IMG/VR virus record: IMGVR_UViG_3300008952_000004
Location: 124,001 to 188,000 of that record
Reading direction: 5' to 3' (one strand)
Source of the DNA: a virus
DNA length: 64,000 bases
Part shown: positions 1 through 10,100 of the stretch, in pieces
Position numbering within the stretch: position 1 is the first letter of the stretch
How the letters are laid out: each line of letters starts with the position of its first letter
Program-made: the position numbers and the translations under genes
Notes under the pieces: model-generated
Databases searched by the model: none
Told to the model about the DNA's origin: nothing
The model's input: the letters and a program-made list of their open reading frames with translations, nothing else

Positions 1-6
1 ACGTGG

Positions 7-12
7 TATAAT
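7..12 (+). promoter_or_regulatory. Possible -10 box at window edge
   Basis: A perfect TATAAT lies about 20 bases before the first start codon. A matching -35 would lie outside the window, so this is only a suggestion of a promoter for the helicase operon. Confidence 0.3.
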
Positions 13-31
13 AGAAAAGAACTATAGATTA

Positions 32-229
32 ATGCAACTTTACTCACCGAGTATTTCACCTCAATCTAAAAAGATTATTAAACACACGGTTGAGGAGACG
101 ACTCTGGAGTTTAATAAGACAGAGGTACTGAAGATGATGAACACAGATGGGTTTGGAGTGTTTGACTGGACAAGTCTATTTCAGACGATGCGGCGAATTG
201 TGGCTGCGGAGGTAGCGAATGGCACTTAA
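32..229 (+). CDS. Small hypothetical protein upstream of helicase
   Basis: This 65-residue protein has no recognised motif. Its last 11 bases overlap the start of the helicase gene in another frame, and the helicase ribosome binding site (GGAGG, 208-212) lies inside it, so the two are probably translationally coupled. A role next to the helicase, such as loading, is possible from position only. Confidence 0.6.
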   Translation: MQLYSPSISPQSKKIIKHTVEETTLEFNKTEVLKMMNTDGFGVFDWTSLFQTMRRIVAAEVANGT

Positions 230-1586
230 CAGAAACGTAGATTTTTCAAAATTTGGAAAAGCCTTTCAAGAGGGGCTAGCCCAACTTATCATGGAGGACC
301 GCCCCTTCGCAGATCAAATTCAGGAGGTTCTGTCAATAGACTTTTTTGAATTAAAATATTTGCAAGCCTTTACCAAAAAGGTTTTTGATTTTAAGATCAA
401 GTACGATGTGCACCCATCAAAGGATGCCATGCTGTCAGTGCTCCGTGCAGAGCTTGATGACGAAAGCCCAGCTACCCAAAAACAAACCCGAGATTTCTTT
501 GCAAGAATTTATAAATCTGAGATAGAAGTTGGCGGCGAAGAATATATTAAAGAGACAGCCCTTGACTTCTGCCGAAAGCAGAAACTAAAAGAGGCTATGA
601 TCAAGTCTGTTGGGTTACTTGAGGCGTCATCGTTTGATGAGATCAGTTCGCTGATCAATGATGCTCTGAAGCTTGGCTCTAATACTGACTTTGGTTATGA
701 CTACATGGCGGACTTTGAAGAGCGATTTAAAATCAAAGCGCGTAACCCTATCAGTACAGGCTGGCAGATTATCGATAGTCACTGCAAGGGCGGTCTTGGT
801 GTTGGAGAACTGGGTGTTGTTATCGCTCCAACTGGCGCCGGAAAATCAATGGTGCTGGTACATCTGGGAGCAGAAGCGTTAAAGCAGGGTAAGACGGTTG
901 TGCATTATACTTTGGAATTAGCACCAACCGTAATTGCGGGTCGCTACGATAGTTGTATTACTGGTATACCTCTTCCACAACTTTTCGGTTGCAAGGAGGG
1001 CATTTATGAGACGGTAAAAGACTTAGAGGGTCAATTAATAATCAAAGAATACCCAACCAAGACAGCCTCTCCAAACGTTATTCGTAATCATATGGAAAGA
1101 CTTCGGCAGCGGGATATCAAGCCGGATTTAATCATTGTGGATTATGCAGATTTATTGCGACCAAATGTGGTTCGAAAAGAAAAAAGACACGAACTGGAGA
1201 CTATTTACGAAGATCTTCGCGGCATAGCGCAGGAGCATAAATGCCCGTGTTATACCGCATCGCAAACTAATAGGTCTGGATTGAACGCAGAAGTAATCAC
1301 AATGGAATCCATTTCCGAAGCCTTTAACAAGTGTTTTGTGGCAGATTTTATATTTTCCGTGTCTAGAACAGTTGAAGATAAAAATACAAATGGCGGACGA
1401 GTGTTTTTAGCAAAAAATAGGAATGGACCTGATGGAATCATTTATCCTATTTTTATGGACACTGCGCGGGTTAAAATAAAAGTTCTCCCACAAGATGGTA
1501 CTACCGTTGAACAGATCGTTGCACAATCGACAGCCCAACAAGGTAAACAGTTGCGTGAGAAATACAAAGAATACAGAAAAAAATAA
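219..1586 (+). CDS. DnaB-type replicative DNA helicase
   Basis: This 455-residue protein has a RecA-like ATPase core of the DnaB/T4 gp41 type. The Walker A APTGAGKS is near residues 203-210 and the Walker B LIIVDYADLL near 304-313, followed by an ASQTNRSG stretch typical of the sensor/H3-H4 region. The N-terminal 170 residues are helical and divergent. In this family the hexamer unwinds DNA at the fork. Its neighbours (ribonucleotide reductase, DnaE) fit a replication operon. A GGAGG sits 7 bases before the ATG. The helicase class is clear; exact family assignment needs a profile search. Confidence 0.9.
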   Translation: MALNRNVDFSKFGKAFQEGLAQLIMEDRPFADQIQEVLSIDFFELKYLQAFTKKVFDFKIKYDVHPSKDAMLSVLRAELDDESPATQKQTRDFFARIYKSEIEVGGEEYIKETALDFCRKQKLKEAMIKSVGLLEASSFDEISSLINDALKLGSNTDFGYDYMADFEERFKIKARNPISTGWQIIDSHCKGGLGVGELGVVIAPTGAGKSMVLVHLGAEALKQGKTVVHYTLELAPTVIAGRYDSCITGIPLPQLFGCKEGIYETVKDLEGQLIIKEYPTKTASPNVIRNHMERLRQRDIKPDLIIVDYADLLRPNVVRKEKRHELETIYEDLRGIAQEHKCPCYTASQTNRSGLNAEVITMESISEAFNKCFVADFIFSVSRTVEDKNTNGGRVFLAKNRNGPDGIIYPIFMDTARVKIKVLPQDGTTVEQIVAQSTAQQGKQLREKYKEYRKK

Positions 1587-1596
1587 GGGGATAAAC

Positions 1597-4038
1597 ATGA
1601 CACTCGACACAGCACGAGAAAAGAGCTTAAAATATTTTAATGGAGACGAGTTGGCGGCAAACGTGTTTCTGACCAAATATGCTCTTAAAGATAAAGCGGG
1701 AAAAATATTAGAAGACACGCCAAGCGCGATGCACGACCGCCTAGCAGAAGAATTTTCAAGAATTGAGGAGAAGTTCGGCGGCAAGCGACAGCTTTCTTAT
1801 GATGAGATTCGCGATTCATTTGAAAATTTTCAATATATTGTGCCGCAAGGTTCGGTTATGTTTGGTTGTGGGAACGCCCATGTACATGCCTCTCTTTCGA
1901 ATTGTGTTGTTGTATCACCTCCGGAAGACAATATGTCCTCTATTATAGAGTCGGGTAAAGATTTAGCTAACCTGTTCAAGCGACGTTGTGGAGTAGGAAT
2001 CGACATCTCAGGGCTTCGTCCGGAAAACACGCCGGTTAATAATTCTGCTGGCACGACTACCGGTGCGTGGTCTTTCGCAGATTTTTATTCTTATGTGTGT
2101 CGAATGGTTGGTCAGAATGGTCGACGCGGGGCTTTGATGATCTCGATGGATGTTAGACATCCTGATATTGAGCAATTTGTTACAATGAAACAAGATCTGT
2201 CAAAGGTGACCGGCGCGAATGTATCGATAAAATTGAGCGATGATTTTATGCATGCAGTTGATTCAGACGCTGATTTTCTTTTACGGTATCCGGTAGACTC
2301 AGAACCTGATGAGGCAGTGAGTTATACGAAGACAATTCGCGCACGAGATTTGTGGACAAAGATCGTTGAGAGTGCAGCAAAGACGGCAGAGCCAGGGCTG
2401 CTGATGTGGGATAATATTAGAAAAAATCTTCCAGCGGAGTGTTATGCTGATGTCGGATTTCAGACTGTTTCAACCAATCCTTGTGCAGAAATTCCCCTGT
2501 CTTCTCATGATAGTTGTCGTTTGATTTCTGTTAATTTAAAAAACTTTGTAAAGAAACCATTTACTAAAGACGCCTACTTTGATTATGAACATTTCGGTAA
2601 GACAATTACTATGGCTATGCGACTGTCTGATGACTTGGTTGAGCTTGAAGCAGAGCAACTCTCAAAAATAATTAAAATTGCTGATACTAAAGATGAAAAG
2701 AAGTTGTGGACAAAATTACGAAAGGCTTGTCTTCAAGGACGCCGAACGGGATTAGGAACTCACGGTCTGGCAGACGCTATAGCACGCATGTGCCTGCGAT
2801 ATGATTCAACCCAAAGTGTTTCTGAAATCGATAAAATTTATAGCACTCTGAGAGACAAGGCATATGAGGAAAGCGCTCGCTTGGCTCAAGAAAGAGGCTC
2901 CTTTCCGGTGTTTGATTGGGCGAAGGAAAAAGATAATTTATTTATTAAGCGACTCCCCTCTCGCATTCAAAAAATGATTGCAGATTCCGGTCGACGAAAT
3001 ATATCTATCCTAACTAACGCTCCAACTGGAAGTGTGTCCATCCTCTCTCAAACCAGTTCAGGGCTGGAGCCTGTCTTTCGAAATTCTTATGTTCGGCGCC
3101 GGAAGATAAATCACAATGAGCAGAACATTGAGCCGGATTTCGTCGACGACTTAGGTGATCGCTGGGTGGAATATACGGTGTTTCATCACAACGTCAATGA
3201 CTGGATTAAACTTAACGCGAAGAAACCGGATTGTGAGTTGCCTGGGTTTTTCGTAGAAAGCAACCAGATCGATTGGTTGCGTCGTGTTGAAATACAGGCA
3301 ACTATTCAAGAGAATATCGATCACGCTATTAGTTCCACCATTAATCTTCCGGAAAATACTTCACCTTCGGTTGTTGGTGAACTTTATATGAAGGGTTGGA
3401 AAGATGGTCTGAAAGGGATCACTGTTTATGTGGATGGCAGTCGAACTGGGGTGTTGATAACGAAACAGGACGAGGGAAAGGGAGAACCATTTCCTCAAAA
3501 CGGCGCCCCACTCAGACCGGAAGTGGTTGACTGTGATATCCACCACACAACCATTAAAGGTGAAAAGTGGACCATCCTTGTTGGTCTGTATGAGGGTCGA
3601 CCTTATGAGGTGCTTGGCGGGTTATCTAATTTAATTGAAATTCCCAAGCGGCACACTAAAGGGCGCCTTACCAAGCACCGCTTTAAAACAAAAGCTAATA
3701 GGTATGACTTAACGTTTGGCGTTGATGATGACACAACGGTTGTGAGAGATATTGTGCGAGTGTTCGACAATCCGAACGAATCGGCTTTCACTCGAATGAT
3801 CTCTCTAACCCTGCGCCATGGCGCTCCACCTCGCCTCTTGGTAGAACAGCTACAAAAAGATAAGGATAGCGATATGTTTAGTTTCGCTAGGTGTATCGCC
3901 AGAATCCTCAAAAATTATATTCAAGATGGCGAGCCAGCAGGGGATAAATCTTGTCCTGAATGTGGTGCCGAAGAAGGGCTAGTGTATCAGGATGGTTGCC
4001 AGTCTTGTAATCAGTGCGGTTACGCAAAATGTGGATAA
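1597..4038 (+). CDS. nrdJ: Adenosylcobalamin-dependent ribonucleotide reductase (class II)
   Basis: An 813-residue enzyme that makes deoxyribonucleotides from ribonucleotides using B12. It shows the active-site NPCAEIPLSSHDSC around residues 293-306, the phosphate-binding TGSVSILSQTSSGLEP, and a C-terminal cysteine pair block (CPECG...CNQCGYAKCG) like the tail that shuttles electrons in NrdJ proteins. The open frame extends upstream to 1495, but ATG 1597 after AAGGGG is preferred because it follows the helicase stop at 1586. The phage therefore depends on host cobalamin. No separate NrdB-like subunit is seen, consistent with class II. Confidence 0.93.
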   Translation: MTLDTAREKSLKYFNGDELAANVFLTKYALKDKAGKILEDTPSAMHDRLAEEFSRIEEKFGGKRQLSYDEIRDSFENFQYIVPQGSVMFGCGNAHVHASLSNCVVVSPPEDNMSSIIESGKDLANLFKRRCGVGIDISGLRPENTPVNNSAGTTTGAWSFADFYSYVCRMVGQNGRRGALMISMDVRHPDIEQFVTMKQDLSKVTGANVSIKLSDDFMHAVDSDADFLLRYPVDSEPDEAVSYTKTIRARDLWTKIVESAAKTAEPGLLMWDNIRKNLPAECYADVGFQTVSTNPCAEIPLSSHDSCRLISVNLKNFVKKPFTKDAYFDYEHFGKTITMAMRLSDDLVELEAEQLSKIIKIADTKDEKKLWTKLRKACLQGRRTGLGTHGLADAIARMCLRYDSTQSVSEIDKIYSTLRDKAYEESARLAQERGSFPVFDWAKEKDNLFIKRLPSRIQKMIADSGRRNISILTNAPTGSVSILSQTSSGLEPVFRNSYVRRRKINHNEQNIEPDFVDDLGDRWVEYTVFHHNVNDWIKLNAKKPDCELPGFFVESNQIDWLRRVEIQATIQENIDHAISSTINLPENTSPSVVGELYMKGWKDGLKGITVYVDGSRTGVLITKQDEGKGEPFPQNGAPLRPEVVDCDIHHTTIKGEKWTILVGLYEGRPYEVLGGLSNLIEIPKRHTKGRLTKHRFKTKANRYDLTFGVDDDTTVVRDIVRVFDNPNESAFTRMISLTLRHGAPPRLLVEQLQKDKDSDMFSFARCIARILKNYIQDGEPAGDKSCPECGAEEGLVYQDGCQSCNQCGYAKCG

Positions 4039-4046
4039 AAAAATAC

Positions 4047-4075
4047 TTGACAAAAGTATAAATAGAGTGTATATT
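4047..4075 (+). promoter_or_regulatory. Sigma70-type promoter
   Basis: TTGACA (4047-4052), a 17-base spacer and TATATT (4070-4075). It lies in the gap after nrdJ and should drive the block beginning at 4107. Confidence 0.8.
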
Positions 4076-4106
4076 ATATATAACTTTTCAATTAAAGGAG
4101 AACTTA

Positions 4107-4367
4107 ATGTCTGATTCAGCAACTAATGAATATCAAGAAAAAGAAAATAAAATTACTAATTACATCAAGTCTTTAAGAACGATTGAAGATGCGATGGAGC
4201 CCTATAAAGATCAGAAAAGGGCACTGAAAAGTAATTATGTTGAGAATGGCTGGCTTTCGAAAGAAGAGATCAGTGTAGCTGTTAAAGCCTATCGTATGGT
4301 AAAAGAAGATACTGATATTGATCAACTAATGGACTTTTACAACCACGTGAGGAAGACTTGCAAATGA
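4107..4367 (+). CDS. Hypothetical protein upstream of GroES-like gene
   Basis: An 86-residue, charged, mainly helical protein with no recognised domain. It is the first gene after the promoter at 4047, with AAAGGAG before its ATG. Its stop overlaps the next start (ATGATG), so it is coupled to the GroES-like gene. Confidence 0.75.
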   Translation: MSDSATNEYQEKENKITNYIKSLRTIEDAMEPYKDQKRALKSNYVENGWLSKEEISVAVKAYRMVKEDTDIDQLMDFYNHVRKTCK

Positions 4368-4651
4368 TGCTTGTTCCAAAAAATAGACACCTTCTGATCG
4401 AAATCGTTGAGGATAAGGAGGAATCCTCCTCAACGATTTTAGTACCAGAAGATTATAGGGCGGCTTCACTTAAACAATATCAAACGGTGAACATTCTAGC
4501 CACTTCCCCACACTCTCTTGACTATGATCCCGGTCAACAGGCAATTGTTGAGGGTCACATGATCAAGACAGTGAGTGTTGCGGGCACAACTTATCAGTTG
4601 GTATTGGAAAATGCTGTACTGGCTTTGTTAGGTGATGAAAAAGAACTGTGA
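4364..4651 (+). CDS. GroES-like co-chaperonin
   Basis: About 95 residues matching the GroES pattern: an N-terminal strand (VPKNRHLLIEIVED), a mobile-loop region ending in ILVPEDY, then a second half finishing LVLENAVLALL, equivalent to the GroES end (EDDILAVI). In the family it caps the chaperonin ring. The phage also has GroEL at 18293, so it may serve that protein or redirect host GroEL as T4 gp31 does. ATG 4364 overlaps the upstream stop; ATG 4367 is an alternative. Confidence 0.75.
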   Translation: MMLVPKNRHLLIEIVEDKEESSSTILVPEDYRAASLKQYQTVNILATSPHSLDYDPGQQAIVEGHMIKTVSVAGTTYQLVLENAVLALLGDEKEL

Positions 4652-5543
4652 TCATTTAGTTATAGGATCGGGGTTGGCGGCTATTGTTTATGCATATTTA
4701 AATGACGCTTTATATATTAACAATGATCCTGAATATTCCCCTTTCCTGTTTGACTATTTCGATCCAGAGTTTCCGCTCGAAGCCTTCGGTATTGAACCAG
4801 CATCTCGTGTCTTGAAAACAGATCTTAAAGATAGAACGGTCGGGCATCCAAAGGTCGATTTGTGGCAACGGATTTCATTTGTTTTGTCTTTAGGCGGCAA
4901 CGCTCCATTTGGAGACAAGGTAGCCAGCCTAAGAATAAACCCAGAAGAAAAAACTGCCCGGATTATCACAACAGGAAACGCCGCACTTGAGTATGAATAT
5001 AATAATGCGGTTATTTTTAATCCTGAGAACATTCATGGGATAGTTCCTGTACCGAATGACCGAGAAGAAATATTTAGAGTGGAAGATTGGTTTGATGTAC
5101 GTACTGGTGGCAAACATCAATATGATTATGTGTTGACCGAAGACGAATTTATTAACGAAATCTACTTTTATCCATCGCCGCGAATGTCGACGCAGAACTC
5201 CAAAATCAAGGACTTAGTGGCTGTTTCTTATGCGACAAGAGAACAATTAAATAATATAGACTACTCGGATGTGGCAGCTAGATTTAAAATTTTAAGTATA
5301 TTAAAGGGGATGGGTCTTCGTGGCGCTCGCAATGGTCGCGACCCTAAAAATCCCGACCTTTATAAATATTATGCAATAAAAATTGAGGCTAGGCGAAGAG
5401 AGGTCTTTCCAAAGACAAAACAAGTATATAAGGATATGAATGGTATCCGCTTCGATACAAGAAGCGCAGAAGAGATTATTTTATGCCACTCCTTAAAAGA
5501 AAATAAGCCATATAATGTACTCAAAGGGCTATTTACTTTATAA
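4635..5543 (+). CDS. Hypothetical protein with Rossmann-like N-terminus
   Basis: About 302 residues. The N-terminus (DHLVIGSGLAAIVYAY) resembles a dinucleotide-binding GxGxxA turn of FAD/NAD enzymes, but no second cofactor motif is obvious. The rest has no recognised signature. It overlaps the GroES-like gene by 17 bases. Flavoprotein function is a weak inference from one motif. Confidence 0.6.
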   Translation: MKKNCDHLVIGSGLAAIVYAYLNDALYINNDPEYSPFLFDYFDPEFPLEAFGIEPASRVLKTDLKDRTVGHPKVDLWQRISFVLSLGGNAPFGDKVASLRINPEEKTARIITTGNAALEYEYNNAVIFNPENIHGIVPVPNDREEIFRVEDWFDVRTGGKHQYDYVLTEDEFINEIYFYPSPRMSTQNSKIKDLVAVSYATREQLNNIDYSDVAARFKILSILKGMGLRGARNGRDPKNPDLYKYYAIKIEARRREVFPKTKQVYKDMNGIRFDTRSAEEIILCHSLKENKPYNVLKGLFTL

Positions 5544-5568
5544 TGCAGGAAGCATTAAGGAGGTGAGT

Positions 5569-6003
5569 ATGAGTGGTGCAGGAGGTGCCGGTGGAGCCGG
5601 AGCAGCAGGTGGCGGTGGCGCAGCAGCTACGGCAGGAGGAACAATGGCTGGAGGCGCCGCAGTTTCTAGCGGAGGCGAAGGTGGAGGCTCTGCTCTCGGA
5701 GCAGCAGAAGGAGCAAATGTGGGTTCGACAGATAGCGTGGGGAACACCGCCCAAGAATTAGCCACATCGGATCCAAAACAGAATCTTAATGACGATATTG
5801 CAGCGCAGGTTATGCAGCCACATCAGTGCAACAATCAGTCTTATATTAATATGTCAACACAGCAATTTATAAATGTGCAGAACACATCGATTGAACAATA
5901 TCAGTGTACACCAGAACGCATGTCAGAACAAGAGTTTGATTTAAAGAAGATGCTGGAAATGATGATTGCGTTAAAACTTTTAGAAGCGATGAACGAAAAA
6001 TAA
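5569..6003 (+). CDS. Gly/Ala-rich hypothetical protein
   Basis: A 144-residue protein. Its first 60 residues are almost pure Gly, Ala and Ser (GAGGAGGAGAAGGGG and similar). A Gln/Asn-rich middle and a helical tail (KKMLEMMIALKLLEAM) follow. The start at 5569 is set by a strong AAGGAGGTGA just upstream; the frame is open further upstream into the previous gene. Such low-complexity leaders occur in phage virion proteins, but function is unknown. Confidence 0.7.
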   Translation: MSGAGGAGGAGAAGGGGAAATAGGTMAGGAAVSSGGEGGGSALGAAEGANVGSTDSVGNTAQELATSDPKQNLNDDIAAQVMQPHQCNNQSYINMSTQQFINVQNTSIEQYQCTPERMSEQEFDLKKMLEMMIALKLLEAMNEK

Positions 6004-6254
6004 TGAAAGTAGAAAAAATAAGCGGAATACAATCCTTATATCCTATTCCAATAGAGCACCATCGGTGGGCTGGCTTCGACAAAGCCACGCCTGAGAAAGA
6101 GACTCTAGTAGTAGAAGTAGAAGCGAACCCTGTTGACGAGAAAGAGTCTGAGTTTAATTTATATGTTGAAGATCTTGCAGAAGATCCTGGCTTATATAAT
6201 CGTTGGGGTAAAATAAAGAAAAATAATTTGCCAAAATTAATAAAAATTATTTGA
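6003..6254 (+). CDS. Small acidic hypothetical protein
   Basis: An 83-residue protein, acidic in the middle and basic at the C-terminus (KIKKNNLPKLIKII). Its ATG shares a base with the preceding TAA (TAATG), implying coupled translation. No domain recognised. The promoter for the next gene begins over its last codons. Confidence 0.65.
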   Translation: MKVEKISGIQSLYPIPIEHHRWAGFDKATPEKETLVVEVEANPVDEKESEFNLYVEDLAEDPGLYNRWGKIKKNNLPKLIKII

Positions 6255-6279
6255 CTTATTGAAACAAGTTTGGTAATAT
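6251..6279 (+). promoter_or_regulatory. Sigma70-type promoter, possibly giving a leaderless mRNA
   Basis: TTGACT (6251-6256), 17-base spacer with TGG just before TAATAT (6274-6279). The predicted start site, about 7 bases after the -10, falls on the ATG at 6286, so the transcript would have little or no leader. Confidence 0.65.
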
Positions 6280-6285
6280 ATCTTT

Positions 6286-7188
6286 ATGTCTTTGCACAAG
6301 AGTTCAATTAGTGAAAAATCATTTCATCTGGCTGGGATTGTCCCGGTGGCTGGGCAGAAGTTAGACTTTAATTGTCCGTGGCATGATTCTTTAATGCCGA
6401 TTGCGCCAGACTATCTAGCCGTTGAAAGAGCGGTACTTGAGTGTGCTTGGGCAGGCTGTGAAACGATCTGGATCGTGTGTAACGACGACGTTCAACCTTT
6501 AATCAGGTATCGATTGGGCGATTATATATACGATCCTGTAAATCTACGCAGGCAATATAGAATTAAACCAGTGGATGAAAAGAAACCGATAACAATATAT
6601 TATGTTCCAGTACACCCTAATGATAGAGACAAACGAGACTGCTTGGGGTGGAGTGTTTTATATGGAGCAAAGACCTCTTTCGAGGTTTCAAAACAAATAA
6701 GCACTTGGGTTGCACCAGACCGCTATTATGTGGCGTTCCCGTATGGTGTATACAGTCCAGAAGTTCTACGTCCACATCGTTTGGAAATTTCCAGCCGCCG
6801 TGGTTTTTTCTTGAGTCACTTGGACGAGACTGTAAGAGAAGGCAAATATCTTGGCTTTACTTTCGATGCTAGTGATTTTTCTGAATTTGTAGGTGTGATC
6901 CGTACAGGTACGGGTGAAAAGATACCCGGTCAATCTATATCTGACGGAATCCCTAAAGAAAAATTGCCGTTACATAAAAGATGGTCAGCACGGTTTTTTT
7001 CACTTGACAAAATATTTCAATCTGCTAAAGTAGAGGGAGCATTAGTTCAAGAAGTTGACTGGTATTATAATATTGATAGTTGGGAAAATTATAGCAATTA
7101 TTTGTCGTGCGGCATTGATTTAAAAAAGCCAGCAAAGTGTATTTTGGCATATAGAGAGTGGAATTCGATGGGAGTTAATAATGAGTGA
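6286..7188 (+). CDS. Nucleotidyltransferase-like protein
   Basis: A 300-residue protein. The N-terminus (AGIVPVAGQ...LMPIAPDYLAVERAV...AGCETIWIVCNDD) resembles the start of sugar-1-phosphate nucleotidyltransferases: a loop, a helix that begins ERAVLECAWAGC, then a strand ending in IVCNDD. The diagnostic GGxGTRLxP loop is not present in standard form, so activity is uncertain. It overlaps dnaE by 8 bases. A sugar or cofactor nucleotide role is inferred from fold resemblance only. Confidence 0.5.
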   Translation: MSLHKSSISEKSFHLAGIVPVAGQKLDFNCPWHDSLMPIAPDYLAVERAVLECAWAGCETIWIVCNDDVQPLIRYRLGDYIYDPVNLRRQYRIKPVDEKKPITIYYVPVHPNDRDKRDCLGWSVLYGAKTSFEVSKQISTWVAPDRYYVAFPYGVYSPEVLRPHRLEISSRRGFFLSHLDETVREGKYLGFTFDASDFSEFVGVIRTGTGEKIPGQSISDGIPKEKLPLHKRWSARFFSLDKIFQSAKVEGALVQEVDWYYNIDSWENYSNYLSCGIDLKKPAKCILAYREWNSMGVNNE

Positions 7189-10100
7189 GCAAATACAATC
7201 TAGTATTCCTTTTGTGGGGCTACATGCCCACAGTGGATTATCGTTATTTGATGGTTTGGGGTATCCGCAGGATCATATGGATTTTGCATACAAGAACGGC
7301 TGTGACGCATTGGCTCTTACCGATCATGGGCACATGAATGGATTGTCATATCAAGTCCTTCATGCAAAAAAAATGAAAGCTGCCGGAAAAGATTTTAAGC
7401 CTATCTTTGGTGTCGAGGCATATTTTCTCCCGTCTGTCTCTAAGTGGAAAGCTGCATATGAAGAATCAAAAGAGGCAAAAAAGAAACAGAAGAAGGGCGG
7501 CTTGGTCATCGAGGACGAGAACGCAAGCAAGAGCGCTAAGAGTTTACTGAATAAAAGAAACCATCTTATTTTGTTGGCAATGAACCAAACAGGTTTGAAC
7601 AACATATTTAGGCTCATATCGGAGAGCTATGATGGGACAAATTTTTATAGGTATCCTCGCGTTGATTATGATATGCTTGCTGTTCATAGTGAGGGTGTTA
7701 TTGCCACGTCTGCTTGTCTTGGCGGTGTGTACGCTGGTAATTATTGGGATAATAAGAATGATGGTCCTGATGCTATTATGGATGCAATGAGGTTGACCAC
7801 CGAGAAGATGCAATCTATCTTTGGAGATCGGTGGTACGGAGAACTTCAGTGGAACAACATTCCAGAACAACACGAACTAAACAAATATATTATTCAAGTC
7901 GCAACCGAATACGGACTGGAACTAGTTTCTACAGCCGATAGCCATTATCCAACTCCTGATGCTTGGCGTGACCGAGAACTGTACAAGCGTCTAGGATGGC
8001 TGGGCAAGGGAGGCATGCCCGACTGGATGAGTTCAGAGCTTCCCGAAGGAATTGAGGAGATTGGCTACGAACTATATCCTAAGAACGGCGATGAAATGTG
8101 GGCAGCGTATAAAAAGTATTCATCCGGACTCAATCAACAATACGACGATGACTTGGTGATGGCTTCGATCACTCGCACACACAATATTGCACATAAGCGA
8201 ATTGAGTCTTTTATGCCGGATGATACTGTTCGGCTACCTGATTTCGTTGTACCAGAGGGTAAGACAGCAGAGCGTGCATTGAGAGAATCTTGTGTAGCTG
8301 GGCTCCGCGAGTACATCGATGCGAATGACCCTAAGTTGTCTGAATACATCGAGCGTATTAAGTATGAGTTGGATGTTATCGAGGATCGTGGCTTCACAAA
8401 ATATTTTTTGACAATGAAGACCATCGCGGATAAAGCCCTAGAGCGACAGCTTGTAGGTGTAGGCAGAGGCTCGGCTGCTGGCTCACTAGTGTCTTTTTTA
8501 ATTGGTATTACACAAGTTGATCCGCTTAAATATAATCTACTCTTTGAGCGCTTTATGCGTAAGGATCAGACTGATTATCCAGATATTGATTATGATGTCT
8601 CTGACCCGATGATACTTAAAGAGCGACTTATCGAGGAGTGGGGTGACGGAACAGTTGTACCAATTTCAAATTTTAATACTTTAAAGTTGCGGTCTTTGAT
8701 TAAAGATATTGCAAAGTTATATGAGGTACCATTTACAGAAGTTAACTATGTCACTTCGCGAATGATTAATGAAGCTACGCCCGAAGCCAAGAAAAAACAT
8801 GGCATCAAAGCCGGTGTTTATGTTCCAACGTTCGATGAGGTGGTGGAGTTTTCGCCCACACTTCAGAAATTCTTTGATAAGTACCCGGACATCAAGACAC
8901 ATATCGAGGCTTTGCACGGGCAGGTTCGCAGTGTCAGTCGCCACGCTGGTGGCGTTGTTGTCGGGGAAAATCTTGACAAATGGATGCCGTTGATTAACAG
9001 CGGAGGCATCCGACAAACCCCGTGGTCGGAGGGGCAGAACGTCCGACACTTGGAACCACTCGGGTTCATTAAGTTTGATATTCTTGGACTGGCTTCTCTG
9101 CGGATGATGGAAGGAGCTATTAAGCACATTCTCCGTCGCCACAAGGGCATCGCAGAACCAACTTTCGCACAGGTCAAAGAATATTATGACGAACATCTTC
9201 ACCCGGATAAGATTAATTTTGATGACCAAGTGATCTATGAAAATATTTTCCATAAGGGGAAATGGGCTGGAGTCTTTCAGTTTACAGAGAAAGGTGCACA
9301 GACATTTTGCCAGAAAGCCAAGCCGACAAGCATCATTGATATCTCAGCTATCACATCGATCTATCGTCCCGGTCCTCTGAGCGCCAACGTGCACGAGTTG
9401 TATGTGGAGGCAAAAACTAATCCAGACGAAGTTTCCTATGGGCACGACCTAATCAGGGAAGTAACTGAGGAGACTTATGGGTTCCTAATCTTCCAAGAGC
9501 AGATTGCACTACTAGCACACAAGCTGGGCAAGGATCTGACGCTGGACGAAGGGAACATGCTTCGTAAACTTCTAACTAAAAAGGGAACAGGTTCTACTGA
9601 TGCCAAGAAAATTAAAATCTACAACAAGTTCATCGAAGGTTGTACCGATAAAGGACTATCAAAAAGCTTCGCCGAAGGACTGTGGGAGAAATTCGAATAC
9701 TTCTCGGGGTATGGTTTTAATAAGTCCCACGCTGTTAGCTACAGTATTCTTAGTTATCAGTGTGCCTATCTTCTGCATCATTTCCCTTCAGAGTGGATGG
9801 CGGCGTTTCTGGACAAAGAGCCCGAAGCCAGAAAAGAAGCGGCAATCAATGTAGCCAAGTCACAAGGCTTTACAATTGCCCCGCTAGACATCAACACATC
9901 TGGAACTGTGTGGGAGATTTCAGATGATGGTAATACTCTAATTCAACCGCTGACATCCGTCAAGGGTCTGGGTGACGCAGCTATTGAACAGATTATTAAT
10001 CATCGTCCGTTTGGAGCTATCGAAGAACTATTATTTAATGAAGAAATTGTTTACTCTAAATTAAATAAAAAAGCTCTTGATGTGCTTGCAAGAGCGCAGG

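Noticed and set aside
7003-7031. TTGACA with TAAAGT at 17 bases, inside gene 6286
   Set aside because: Could be an internal dnaE promoter but the -10 is weak and it is within coding sequence; not listed as a feature.
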